Source: Streptomyces drozdowiczii
GTDB taxonomy: Bacteria; Actinomycetota; Actinomycetes; Streptomycetales; Streptomycetaceae
Direction: 5' to 3'
Assembly (NCBI RefSeq): GCF_026167665.1
Contig: NZ_CP098740.1
Span: forward strand, 5,766,001 to 5,830,000
Length of the DNA: 64,000 nucleotides
A program made the translations under genes and the position numbers. The notes under the pieces were generated by a model that was given only the letters and a program-made list of their open reading frames with translations, was not told where the DNA came from and ran no database searches. Shown piece by piece: positions 25,346 through 33,930 of this stretch. The first letter of the stretch is position 1; every line of letters starts with the position of its first letter.

Positions 25346-26182
25346 ATGACGACGACACTGCGGCCGGCCGGGCCGATCCAGTCAGGCGCCGACGGCGCAC
25401 AGCGGCGCGCGTACGACGTGTGCGACAACGGACGCCCCGTCGGCTCCGTCGCACTCGCCGTGGAGCCGGGCGTGGGCGGGGCGACGGGCCTGATCAGAGC
25501 CCTGCGGATCGACGAGGCCGTCCGCCGGCGCGGCCGGGGCACCATCGCCGCGCTGGCCTCCGAGGAGATCCTGCGCGGCTGGGGCTGCGCCCAGGTCTGT
25601 ACGGAGGTGGCCGCCGGGGACACCGCGGGGCAGCGGCTCGCCGCCGCGCTCGGCTACACCGAGCGCAGCCGCAACATGGTCAAGACGCTGCCCGAGGAGC
25701 CCCCGGCCCTCCCGGACGGGCTCACCGCACACCCGATGACACCCGAGGAGTTCGCCGCCTGGGAGCGCGACGCGATCGCCGCCTACACGGAGAACCTGGT
25801 GAGCCGGGGCGTCCCGCGCGAGGCGGCGCCGGCCGCGGCCCGCGCCTCCCACGCCCGCCACCTGCCGGACGGCCTCGCCACCGAGGGGGCGCGGCTGGAC
25901 CACCTGCGCCACGGGGGCGAGACGGTGGGCCATGTCTGGGAGGCGCCGTTCGAGATGCACCCCGGCATGCGCGTCGGTTACGTGTTCGACGTGGAGGTGG
26001 CGGAGCCGTACCGGGGACGCGGCTACGGGCGTGCCCTGATGCTCCAGGCCGAGCGGATCGCGCTGGCGGCGGGGGAGACGCGGATCGGCCTGCACGTCGT
26101 CACGGCCAACACCCCGGCCCTGCGGCTGTACGAATCGCTGGGCTACGAGCCGACCCAGCACAACCTGGCGAAGCCGCTGTAG
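25346..26182 (+). CDS. Tandem GNAT acetyltransferase
   Basis: A 278-residue protein with two GNAT domains. The first (residues about 15-118) has a weak acetyl-CoA loop around RRRGRGTIAALASEE. The second (about 130-275) is canonical, with VAEPYRGRGYGRALMLQAE and the C-terminal NTPALRLYESLGYEPTQ. The second half is therefore the likely active one. There is no clear ribosome binding site before the ATG. The gene starts 66 nt after pabC and is convergent with the DsbA-like gene. The substrate is unknown. Confidence 0.83.
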   Translation: MTTTLRPAGPIQSGADGAQRRAYDVCDNGRPVGSVALAVEPGVGGATGLIRALRIDEAVRRRGRGTIAALASEEILRGWGCAQVCTEVAAGDTAGQRLAAALGYTERSRNMVKTLPEEPPALPDGLTAHPMTPEEFAAWERDAIAAYTENLVSRGVPREAAPAAARASHARHLPDGLATEGARLDHLRHGGETVGHVWEAPFEMHPGMRVGYVFDVEVAEPYRGRGYGRALMLQAERIALAAGETRIGLHVVTANTPALRLYESLGYEPTQHNLAKPL

Positions 26183-26193
26183 GCCCGGCCCCC

Positions 26194-26709
26194 TCAGCCC
26201 TGTTCGGCCAGGAGCCGGTCGGCGATCACCTCGATGCGCTCGCGCAGCCCGTCCTGGCTCTTGCCGCCGTCCAGGCGCTCCCCGCCGATCACGTACGTCG
26301 GCGTGCCGGTCACCCCGATCGCCTTGCCCTCGGCCTGGTCCGCGTCCACGATCAGCATGTGCCGGCCGTCGATGAGCGCGGTGTCGAACTCCTCCGCGTC
26401 AAGACCCAGCTCCCCGGCCACCTCGACCAGCAGCTTCTCGCCCCGGTCCCCGAGGTCACCGGTGCGCGCGAGCACCGCCTCGATGTACGGCCAGCCGCTG
26501 CCCTGGGACACGGCCTCCTCGGCGGCCTGGGCGGCGGCGTAGGCGTGCTTGTGCTTCTCCAGGGGGAAGTGCCGCAGCCGGATGTCCAGCCGGTCCCCGT
26601 ACCGGGCCCGCAGGGCGTGCACATCGGTGAGGGCGTGGTGGCAGTCGGGGCACTGGAGCTCGCACCAGACGTCGAGGACGACCGGCGCGGCGGGGGTGGA
26701 ATCGCTCAT
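26194..26709 (-). CDS. DsbA-family thioredoxin-fold protein
   Basis: A 171-residue cytoplasmic thioredoxin-fold protein. The redox motif is CPDC (residues about 20-23) in WCELQCPDCHHAL, and the cis-proline segment is VTGTPTYVIGG near residue 136, with an inserted helical domain between, as in DsbA. No signal peptide or membrane helix is present, so it works inside the cell or as an oxidoreductase for specific partners. The ATG is at 26709. It is divergent from the 153-residue membrane protein. Confidence 0.87.
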   Translation of the reverse strand: MSDSTPAAPVVLDVWCELQCPDCHHALTDVHALRARYGDRLDIRLRHFPLEKHKHAYAAAQAAEEAVSQGSGWPYIEAVLARTGDLGDRGEKLLVEVAGELGLDAEEFDTALIDGRHMLIVDADQAEGKAIGVTGTPTYVIGGERLDGGKSQDGLRERIEVIADRLLAEQG

Positions 26710-26866
26710 GGGGCCAGTCTCGCAGGGTGCACGGCAGGCCGGCCGCCCGGCACCTGGGGAGGAGCCCGGCCCTGAGATGTCCCTGATACGGGCACGGGGC
26801 ATGGCCGCCCGCCCGGTGGCCGGTGCAGGATGGAAGGGACGTATCCCCCTGCGCCAGGAGGCACCG

Positions 26867-27328
26867 ATGCTTGCCGAGACCATTTGTTCCGCGGTGTCCG
26901 CGGCGGGCCTGGGCATCGCGGCCGTCACCGCGTACCGCAAGCGGTTCCTCACCGCGACGAGGATCGCCGCCTACGCGCTGGTGCCGGTCGGCCTGGTGCT
27001 GACGGGCGTCGTGAAGTGGGTGTCGGACATCGCCTTCAAGCCGAGCGTCTGGCTGGGCTTCGGCCTGCTGGGCGTGGCCTGGCTGCTCTTCATGATCACG
27101 CGCGCGGTCGAACGCCGGGGCGGCGGCAGCCGCAAGGAGCGGCGGGCCGCCGCCCGGGCCGCCCGGGGCGAGGCCGTGGAGCCGGCCGCGTCGGCCCCCT
27201 CGCTCGGCGCGGGTTCCTCGCCGGAGGCCGCGCGCACGCGCGGCAAGCAGGGCAAGCAGTCCGGCTCGGCGGGGACCGGCGAGGACTTCAGCGACATCGA
27301 GGCCATCCTGAAGAAGCACGGCATCTGA
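26867..27328 (+). CDS. Conserved membrane protein, 153 residues
   Basis: A 153-residue protein with two to three membrane helices in the first 80 residues (VSAAGLGIAAVTAY, IAAYALVPVGLVLTGVV, GFGLLGVAWLLFMIT), then a basic and Ala/Ser-rich cytoplasmic tail. The last 15 residues (DFSDIEAILKKHGI) form a conserved-looking acidic/basic helix that may be a docking motif. CAGGAGG right before the ATG fixes the start. No function is known to me. Confidence 0.78.
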   Translation: MLAETICSAVSAAGLGIAAVTAYRKRFLTATRIAAYALVPVGLVLTGVVKWVSDIAFKPSVWLGFGLLGVAWLLFMITRAVERRGGGSRKERRAAARAARGEAVEPAASAPSLGAGSSPEAARTRGKQGKQSGSAGTGEDFSDIEAILKKHGI

Positions 27329-27566
27329 GACCGGAAGCCGTCCGGACCCCCGGGTCCCGCCGCACCACGCGGCGGGGCCCGCCCCGTCTCACCAGGTGAA
27401 TCGCTCCGCCCGGGTCGCCCGGGATTCCTTGACCCTGCCCGGCGGCGCCGCATAGCGTCCCGCTGGGCCGTGAACGTATGCGTTCGGGCCCATGAAACCG
27501 GGGGCGGGACTCGTGGACCTGTGCGGCGGACGCCGCCCCCTTCCGCGTGCCCGAAACGGAGAACCG

Positions 27567-28538
27567 ATGGCCCTGTTCGACCTGCCCCTGGACCAGCTGC
27601 GCGGCTACCGGCCCGACCCCGACGAGCCGGAGGACTTCGACGCCTTCTGGCAGCTCACCCTGGACGAGGCCGCCGCCCACCCGCTGGACGCCGAGTTCGC
27701 GCCCTACGACGGCGCGCTCGCCGCGGTCGACTCGTACGACGTGTCGTTCGCCGGCTGGGGCGGGCACCGGATACGCGCCTGGCTCAACGTCCCCGCGGGC
27801 GCCGAGGGCCCCCTGCCGACCGTGGTGCACTACCTCGGCTACGGCGGCGGGCGCGGGCTGCCCCACGACCACCTGGTGTGGCCCTCGGCCGGCTGGGCCG
27901 CGCTGATCGTGGACACCCGGGGCCAGGGCGCGGTCAACCACCACTCGGCGGGCGCCACCCCGGACCCGTACGGCGCCGCCAACTCGCAGGCGCCCGGCTT
28001 CATGACCAACGGCATCCTCGACCCGGAGACGTACTACTACCGCCGGGTCTTCACGGACGCGGTGCGCGCCGTCGAGGTCGCCCGCAGCCACCCGGCCGTC
28101 GACCCCGCCCGCATCGTCGTGAACGGCGCCAGCCAGGGCGGCGGTATCGCCCAGGCCGTGGCGGCCCTCAGCCCGCAGGTGAAGGCCGCGTTCGTGGACG
28201 TGCCGTTCCTGACGCACTTCCGGCGGGCCGTCGAGATCACCGACAAGGACCCGTACCAGGAGATCGTCCACTTCCTCGCCACCCAGCACCGCGCGGACAC
28301 CCAGGTCTTCCGCACCCTGTCGTACTTCGACGGCGTCAGCTTCGCGGCCCGCGCGACCGTGCCCGCGCTCTACTCGGTCGCCCTCATGGACGCGGTCTGC
28401 CCGCCCTCCACGGTCTTCGCCGCCTACAACCGCTGGGCCGGGCCCAAGGAGATCGAGATCTACCCCTGGAACGGCCACGAGGGCGGCACCGGGGTCCACC
28501 GCCAGGTCCAGCTGCGGATGCTGCGCGAGCTGCGCTGA
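27567..28538 (+). CDS. Acetylxylan esterase / cephalosporin-C deacetylase (CE7 family)
   Basis: A 323-residue alpha/beta hydrolase of carbohydrate esterase family 7, which removes acetyl groups from xylo-oligosaccharides and cephalosporins. The nucleophile elbow is NGASQGGGIA (Ser about 187), preceded by VDTRGQG, the CE7 signature around the oxyanion region. Asp and His of the triad lie in SVALMDAVCPPST and WNGHEGG. There is no signal peptide, so it acts in the cytoplasm. ACGGAGA stands 5 nt before the ATG at 27567; upstream in-frame codons lack family similarity. Confidence 0.92.
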   Translation: MALFDLPLDQLRGYRPDPDEPEDFDAFWQLTLDEAAAHPLDAEFAPYDGALAAVDSYDVSFAGWGGHRIRAWLNVPAGAEGPLPTVVHYLGYGGGRGLPHDHLVWPSAGWAALIVDTRGQGAVNHHSAGATPDPYGAANSQAPGFMTNGILDPETYYYRRVFTDAVRAVEVARSHPAVDPARIVVNGASQGGGIAQAVAALSPQVKAAFVDVPFLTHFRRAVEITDKDPYQEIVHFLATQHRADTQVFRTLSYFDGVSFAARATVPALYSVALMDAVCPPSTVFAAYNRWAGPKEIEIYPWNGHEGGTGVHRQVQLRMLRELR

Positions 28539-28690
28539 GCCGACGGGCCCGCAGGGTGCGGGGGCTAGGAAATGTGCCGGACGCTCGCACGCGGGAGCGA
28601 TTAACGAACCCCCCATGACGGGTGAACTCCCGTCGTGAAGAGGCAGGTTGGTACGGAGCACCCTCCGGACTGCGTCATGATCGTCCCGAA

Positions 28691-28845
28691 ATGGTGGACA
28701 CCTCTCGGGGCGACGCCCCCGCACCCCCTGCCGAAGAGCCGCGCGGCTGCCTCTTCGCGCTTTCCCAGCCCCTCTGATGATCTTCCTCTCGGTCATCGGC
28801 ACCCTGCTGCTGATGGCCGCGTTGCACGATCTCTTCCTGCTGTGA
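28691..28845 (+). CDS. Tiny membrane protein, split into two overlapping ORFs (possible frameshift)
   Basis: ORF A (28691-28777) encodes 28 residues ending CLFALSQPL. ORF B (28777-28845) encodes 22 residues, MIFLSVIGTLLLMAALHDLF plus LL. They overlap as TGATG. Adding one base in CCCCTCTGATG joins them into a single 51-residue protein with one membrane helix, a natural-looking product. Either they are coupled micro-ORFs or one frameshifted gene. No Shine-Dalgarno is seen. Otherwise 28539-28849 holds only a hairpin (GAAGAG/CTCTTC near 28733-28756). Confidence 0.4.
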
Positions 28846-28849
28846 GCGG

Positions 28850-29425
28850 TCAGCCGGCCGCTTCCCGGCGGCGCGCCCGGTACGCGGCCACATGCAGGCG
28901 GTTACCGCAGGTGCGGCTGGAGCAGTAGCGGCGGGAGCGGTTGCGCGAGAGGTCCACGAAGGCGTTCCGGCAGTCCGGCGCCTCGCACCGCCGCAGCCGC
29001 TCCGTCTCGCCCGCCACGATGATGAAGGCGAGCGCCATGCCGCAGTCGGCCGCCAGGTGGTCGGCGATCGAGGCGTCGGGCGAGAAGTAGTGCACATGCC
29101 AGTCGTAGCCGTCGTGGGCGGTGAGCTGCGGCGTCGTGCCCGCCGCGGCCACCAGGGCGTTCACCAGTCCGGCCGCGGTGCGCGCGTCCCCGGCGGCGAA
29201 GACCTCGGCGAACCGGGCGCGTACGTCGTGCACGGCCTTCAGGTCCCGCTGGTCGAGCACGCCGATCCCGCTCACGCGGTGGCGTACGGCGAACGCGTGG
29301 AGCGCCGCGACGTCGGCGAGTCCGTCGGCCGGCGCCCCGCCCCCTTCCGGCTCGCTCTCCGGCGCGGTGTTCACCAGATCGACCACTAGGTCGAGGGCGA
29401 TCCGGGTGTCGTGGGGGATCAGCAC
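28850..29425 (-). CDS. CGNR zinc-finger / ABATE-domain putative regulator
   Basis: A 191-residue protein. The N-terminal ABATE-type domain (RIALDLVVDLVNT to about residue 120) may bind a stress-related ligand. The C-terminal CGNR zinc finger has four Cys in CEAPDCRNAF and YCSSRTCGNR and is a presumed DNA-binding part. The GTG has GGGAG 8 nt upstream on the minus strand. It lies downstream of ssgB on the same strand but with a hairpin between, so it is probably separate. Targets are unknown. Confidence 0.88.
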   Translation of the reverse strand: MLIPHDTRIALDLVVDLVNTAPESEPEGGGAPADGLADVAALHAFAVRHRVSGIGVLDQRDLKAVHDVRARFAEVFAAGDARTAAGLVNALVAAAGTTPQLTAHDGYDWHVHYFSPDASIADHLAADCGMALAFIIVAGETERLRRCEAPDCRNAFVDLSRNRSRRYCSSRTCGNRLHVAAYRARRREAAG

Positions 29426-29569
29426 GCTTTCGCTCCCTGGCCTCCGGCGTGCGGGCGCCCGCCGATGCCGGACGACTCTACTGGCTCGGCCGCGACGCGG
29501 ACCGGCGCCGGTCGCCACGGTGGATCCGTGGCACCGGCGCCGGTGTCAGCCGTATGAGGTTGTCCGCGC

Positions 29570-29598
29570 GACGCCGTCTCCCCGAGTCGGACGGCGTC
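29570..29598 (-). terminator. Probable ssgB terminator
   Basis: A perfect 9-bp stem GACGCCGTC/GACGGCGTC (29570-29578 with 29590-29598), loop 11 nt, beginning 19 nt past the ssgB stop. Confidence 0.55.
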
Positions 29599-29617
29599 TC
29601 GCAGCTCTCGGCCTGGC

Positions 29618-30031
29618 TCAGTTCTCGGCCAGGATGTGTGAGAGCTCCGTATCGAGGTCGAAGTGGCGGTGTTCGGTGCCCGGTGGAACCGCGGCGTCGG
29701 TCCGCTTCAGGAACGACTCCAGGGCCCGTGCCGGGGCCTCGAGCAGTGCTTCGCCCTCTGGGGAGCTCAGCGCGATGCAGACGACGCCCTGGCCGTGACT
29801 CCGGGATGGCCAGACACGTACGTCTCCGGTGCCGGTGGGCCGGTGCAGCCCCTCGGCAAGGAGGTCGCGGGCGAAAACCCACTCGACCGTCTCCTCCGCT
29901 CCGGTGTGGAAGGTGGCGTGCACGGCATAGGGATCGGCCGTGTCATACCGCAGGCCCGCGGGTACAGGCAGTGAGGACTCGCTCGACACAACGAGGCGCA
30001 GGTGCAGCTCGCAGCTGACCGTGGTGTTCAT
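29618..30031 (-). CDS. ssgB: Sporulation-specific cell division regulator SsgB
   Basis: A 137-residue SsgA-like protein, exactly the length of S. coelicolor SsgB. It begins MNTTVSCELHLRLVVSSESS and carries YDTADPYAVHATFHTGAEE, the conserved SALP core. SsgB recruits FtsZ to future septum sites in aerial hyphae, under guidance of SsgA, and is needed for sporulation septation. The weak ribosome binding site AAAGG lies about 11 nt before the ATG. The upstream region has an inverted repeat GCCACC/GGTGGC near 30091-30105; ssgB is known to depend on a stress sigma factor (sigH) in S. coelicolor. The divergent neighbour is the PGPGW membrane protein. Confidence 0.96.
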   Translation of the reverse strand: MNTTVSCELHLRLVVSSESSLPVPAGLRYDTADPYAVHATFHTGAEETVEWVFARDLLAEGLHRPTGTGDVRVWPSRSHGQGVVCIALSSPEGEALLEAPARALESFLKRTDAAVPPGTEHRHFDLDTELSHILAEN

Positions 30032-30221
30032 AAGCGCCAGGGCCTTTCGCTCAGTGTGCGCTCGGGGATTCGCACGTCGGCGAAATCGACATGCCACCTA
30101 CGGTGGCGTTGTAAACCCCTCTGACCGTTTTGAGATGCTTCGGGTAGCTCGTACAGCGGTGTGTAACTTTGCGTCATGCGGCCATTCAAGTGAACGCGAG
30201 CCGGTCCGGTAGGTTGGATCC

Positions 30222-30713
30222 ATGAATGCGGAGAGTGACGAGCGGGACGGTGCCGCCGCGGCGAAGACACCGGCTCCCGCCGCGGGGGAAGCGCCCCGCG
30301 ACGCGACGGGGGACGTCATACCGGGAGTGACCAAGGAGGAACCGGCGCTCGGCTCCAGAGCGCCCGGCTTCATCAAGGCGTCCCGGCCACTGCACATCAG
30401 CTGGCAGGTCGGCGTCTTCGTCGTCGGCCTCGCCGTCGTCGTGGCCGGCATCATCATGCTGCCGCTGCCGGGCCCCGGCTGGCTGGTGATCTTCGGCGGC
30501 ATGGCGATCTGGGCGACCGAGTTCGTCTGGGCCCAGCTGGTGCTGCGCTGGACCCGGCGCAAGGTCACCGAGGCCGCCCAGCGGGCGCTCGACCCCAAGG
30601 TCCGCCGACGCAACATCATCCTCACGGTGATCGGACTCGTGATCATCGCGGTGCTCGTCGGGATCTACGTGTGGAAGTTCGGGATAGTCATGCCCTGGAA
30701 GATCCACGAGTGA
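30222..30713 (+). CDS. PGPGW-motif membrane protein (TIGR02611 type)
   Basis: A 163-residue actinobacterial membrane protein. An acidic disordered N-terminus (residues 1-60) precedes about three membrane helices. The hallmark LPLPGPGWLVIFGG is at about residues 85-98, and the chain ends in a helix near residues 134-152. Its function is unknown. TAGGTT (30210-30215) lies 6 nt before the ATG and there is no Shine-Dalgarno, suggesting a leaderless message. It is divergent from ssgB and followed by tRNA-Val(CAC). Confidence 0.88.
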   Translation: MNAESDERDGAAAAKTPAPAAGEAPRDATGDVIPGVTKEEPALGSRAPGFIKASRPLHISWQVGVFVVGLAVVVAGIIMLPLPGPGWLVIFGGMAIWATEFVWAQLVLRWTRRKVTEAAQRALDPKVRRRNIILTVIGLVIIAVLVGIYVWKFGIVMPWKIHE

Positions 30714-30768
30714 CCCGGCAGGTGGTCGGAGGGCGCCGCTGACATGGGGTAATGTTGGCCGTGCGCCC

Positions 30769-30840
30769 GGGCGATTAGCTCAGTGGGAGAGCGCTTCGTT
30801 CACACCGAAGAGGTCACTGGTTCGAACCCAGTATCGCCCA
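30769..30840 (+). tRNA. tRNA-Val(CAC), copy 1
   Basis: A 72-nt cloverleaf: acceptor GGGCGAT/ATCGCCC, anticodon loop TTCACAC (CAC), T-loop GGTTCGAACCC and discriminator A. A -10-like TAATGT lies at 30750-30755. Confidence 0.95.
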
Positions 30841-30847
30841 CCCGGAC

Positions 30848-30884
30848 CGAAGGCCCGGAAGCTCCAAGAGCTTCCGGGCCTTCG
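30848..30884. terminator. Terminator after tRNA-Val copy 1
   Basis: A perfect 16-bp stem (30848-30863 with 30869-30884) with a 5-nt loop CCAAG. It also serves the convergent membrane protein gene ending at 30902. Confidence 0.85.
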
Positions 30885-30901
30885 GCGTTCCCGCGCTCAC
30901 C

Positions 30902-33386
30902 TCACCGCATCCGCCCCAGCGCCTCCTTCAGCCGCCGGGCGTCCCGCAGCCGCTTCTCGTACGTCGCCCCCACCGCCAGCAGCAGCAACCCGGCCAGCGC
31001 CGGCACCACCCACCGCGGCAGCGCCCCCGCCACCTGCACCACATACGGCGCCAGCTCGTGCAGCGCGTCCAGCGCCAGCACCGCACCGCCCAGCACCAGC
31101 AGCGCCTGGAGCCGCAGCCGCGCACCCGCCAGCGTGATCGCCAGGGCCGCCAGCCCCAGCAGCAGCGGGCGCGCCCAGTGCGGGTCCGTCCAGGCCGCGC
31201 CCAGCGACGGCACCAGCGTCACCGCGAGCCCCGCCCCGTACGCCGTCCACGAGGAGGCCGACGGATCGCGGCGCCGGCGCAGCACCCCTACCACCAGCGC
31301 CGGCACCGTCACCGGCAGGGTGTACGCCTCCGGGGCCGACACCCCCGACACCGCGAGCCGCACCCACGCCGCCGAGACGAACAGCGCCGTCGCGAGGTAC
31401 CCCGCGCACACCCGCCGCTCGGGGCGCAGCGCCGTCCCCGCCGCGAGCACCCCGCACAGCGCCAGCACCAGCGCCAGGAACCGCGCGTCGCCCGCCGCCA
31501 TGGCGACCGCCACCCCGCCCGCCGCCGCCCCGGTCACCTCGACCGGCACCGCCGCCGGGTGGCCCTTCAGCCGCGCCCCCGCCAGCGCCGTCGCCGCCGG
31601 GACCACGAGCACCGGCAGAGCCGCCTCGTGCGCCGCGAAGCCCAGCGAGGCCCCAGCGCGGCCATCGGCACCACCGCGCACACCACCGCCGCACAGGCCG
31701 CCGCCGACACCACCACGGGCGCGGCGCCCTCCTGCCGGTCCAGGGCCACCGCCAGCGCCACGAACACCACCACCAGCAGACCGAAAGCCGTGTACGTGGC
31801 CGCCTCCGTCGCCAGCGACAGCAGCGCCGCGCCCACCGCACCGGCCGCCCCGACCGCACCGGCCGTCACCGCCACACCCCGGGCGCCGGCCCGCAGCCCG
31901 GCCACCACCAGGCCGAACGCCGCCACGGCCAGGACCAGCTGCCCCGCCTGGGCCGCCGCGAAGGACAGGCCCAGCGCGGCCGGCAGCACCATCAGCCCCG
32001 CCCAGCCCAGCACCACCGCGGCCGACCCCACCGCACCCCGCCAGGCGGGCCCGGGCGCCGGAACCGACCCGGCCGCCCACCGGTGCAGCCCCTCCCACCA
32101 GCGGTACGCGGCACCGAGCGCCACGGCCACCAGCAGCAGCACCGCCGGGGCGGACGCCATCGCGTCCCACGGCAGATCCGTCGCACCCACCGCGCCCCGG
32201 GCCCCGCCGCGCGGCGCACCGGACCACACCGCGCCCAGCCGCGTCACCGGTCCCGCCGCGACCACCGCCACCGGCGCCAGCGACACCAGCACCGCGCCGG
32301 CTGCCACGACCGCCGACGCCCACCCGAGGCCCCGCGCCGCGGCGACGCCCAGCGGAGCCCGTACGGAGAACAGCAGCGCCCCGGCGCACAGCACGTACGC
32401 CAGGACCCGCCAGCCGTCCGGCACCCCGGCCGCGAACACCCCGCCCACCGCCGCCACGGCCGCGAGACCGGCCACCACACCGCCCGCCGCCGCGAACGCC
32501 ACCGGAGCCCGGCGCGCCCCCGCCAGGGCGAGCACCGCACCGGCCAGCAGCAGCGCCCCGGCACCACCGCACCGGCGGGCCCGGCCGCCGTCAGCGACTC
32601 CGCCAGCGCCAGCAGCAGCCCCGTCCCGCCCGTCGCGCACAGGGCGACGCACGCCATGACCCGTACCGACGTCCGTCCGACGGTCAGCGCCACCGCGCCG
32701 TCCAGCGCGGCCGTCACCAGCAGCGCCCCCGAGAACCACAGCGGCCCGCCGTCCGCCGCCCACACCCACAGCACCAGCGGCAGCTGCGCCGCGACGACCG
32801 CCAGCGGCAGCGGCAGCCGCAGCTTGCCCAGGAGCAGCCCGTAGGCCGTCCACAGCAGCGCGAGCACCGCCGCCGCCGTCCCCGCGTACGCGGCACCGTC
32901 CGTGCCCAGCAGTGCCGCCACGTACACCGCGTACGCGTCGAGCACCATCAGCAACGACGCCACCGCCACCAGCGCCTCCGCGGTCGCGGCCAGGCCCCGG
33001 CGCAGCAGCGCCACCGGAGCGGCCAGCGCCCCGGCCGTCACCGCGGTCAGCGCCGCGCTGCGCCCGCCGATGCCCAGGTCGCCCCAGCTGACCAGGGTGA
33101 ACGCCAGGGCGGCGACCGCGAGGAGCAGCCCGCCGAGGACCAGCAGTACGTTCTGCGCACTGCGCTTCGACGCCGGACGCGCCGGGGCGAACCCGCCGGG
33201 GCCCGGGCCCCAGGGAGCGGGCCCGGTGGCTTCCAGCGCCCGCAGCAGCCAGGCGCGTCGGGTCAGCAGCTGCGCCCGGCGGGCGTCCAGCCGGGCCAGT
33301 TCACTATCGAGGAGCGCCAATTCCTCGGCGGGCGGCGGCACATGTTCCATGGACGCGAGTGTGCTGCGCGCCACGCGGCCGAACAT
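30902..33386 (-). CDS. Large polytopic membrane protein, two frameshifts as sequenced
   Basis: With two one-base repairs the gene encodes about 828 residues: a coiled-coil-like N-terminus (EELALLDSELARLDARRAQLL) and about 20 or more Ala/Leu/Val-rich membrane helices, ending KRLRDARRLKEALGRMR. I do not recognise a function; related Streptomyces proteins are annotated only as membrane proteins. The breaks are at plus-strand C4 runs 32556-32559 and 31651-31654; adding one C to each makes a single open frame. The start may be ATG 33386 or ATG 33350; neither has a clear ribosome binding site. Two identical tRNA-Val genes flank it. Confidence 0.75.
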
Positions 33387-33391
33387 GCGTC

Positions 33392-33421
33392 CGCGTACTC
33401 AGATACCCGCCTGAGTACGCG
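33392..33421. promoter_or_regulatory. Perfect inverted repeat in divergent promoter region
   Basis: CGCGTACTCAG (33392-33402) and CTGAGTACGCG (33411-33421) are perfectly complementary with an 8-nt spacer. The site lies between the starts of the large membrane protein (minus) and the SRPBCC protein (plus), so it may control both. Confidence 0.5.
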
Positions 33422-33444
33422 CGTCCGGGGCGCATCCTGGGGAG

Positions 33445-33891
33445 ATGAACTGGAACCACTACCGATTCGTCAGCGTATGGGAGTTCCGGGCGCCGCCCGA
33501 GGCCGTGTACGCCGAACTCGAACGCGTCGAGCACTACCCGCGGTGGTGGCCGCAGGTCCGCGAGGCCACCCGGTCCGGCAGCGGCTCCGGCACCACCCGC
33601 ATCCGCTCCGTCCTGCCGTACGACCTCGTCACGACCGTGCGCGAACAGCGCCGTGACCCGGCGCACGGCGTCCTCGAAGCCGCGCTCGGCGGCGATCTCG
33701 AAGGCTGGGTCCGCTGGACGGTCGCGCCCCGCGGCTCCGGCACCCGCGTCGTCTACGAGCAGGAGGTCGAGGTGCGCCGGACGCTGATGCGGGTCCTCGC
33801 GCTGCCCTGCCGGCCGGTGTTCCGCGCCAACCACGCCCTGATGATGCGAGCCGGGCGACGCGGGCTCGCGGCCCGGCTGGAAGCGGTTTGA
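33445..33891 (+). CDS. SRPBCC / polyketide cyclase-like ligand-binding protein
   Basis: A 148-residue protein of the START/Bet v 1 superfamily, which holds hydrophobic ligands in a deep pocket. It begins with YRFVSVWEFRAPPEAVYAEL and has the typical VEHYPRWWPQV after the first helix, the usual opening of these proteins. No catalytic residues can be assigned. GGGGAG abuts the ATG, which is too close for normal use. The -35 of the tRNA-Val promoter overlaps its stop codon. Confidence 0.85.
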   Translation: MNWNHYRFVSVWEFRAPPEAVYAELERVEHYPRWWPQVREATRSGSGSGTTRIRSVLPYDLVTTVREQRRDPAHGVLEAALGGDLEGWVRWTVAPRGSGTRVVYEQEVEVRRTLMRVLALPCRPVFRANHALMMRAGRRGLAARLEAV

Positions 33892-33917
33892 ACCAGGGCC
33901 GCCCGGCCCTGTATGGT
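33888..33917 (+). promoter_or_regulatory. Promoter of tRNA-Val(CAC) copy 2
   Basis: TTGAAC (33888-33893), an 18-nt spacer and TATGGT (33912-33917) fit the vegetative sigma factor. The -35 overlaps the stop codon of the SRPBCC gene. The spacer holds AGGGCCG/CGGCCCT. Confidence 0.6.
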
Positions 33918-33930
33918 TCAACCCGTTCCC

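Noticed and set aside
30032..30180. A defined sigma-H promoter for ssgB
   Set aside because: A GTTT-spacer-GGTG pairing can be drawn on the minus strand, but it departs from the GGGTAY -10 consensus, so I did not annotate it.
30783..33656. A 957-codon open frame on the plus strand
   Set aside because: It is antisense to the membrane protein gene, and its predicted product is a Pro/Arg/Ala-rich string typical of GC-rich shadow frames, without any domain.
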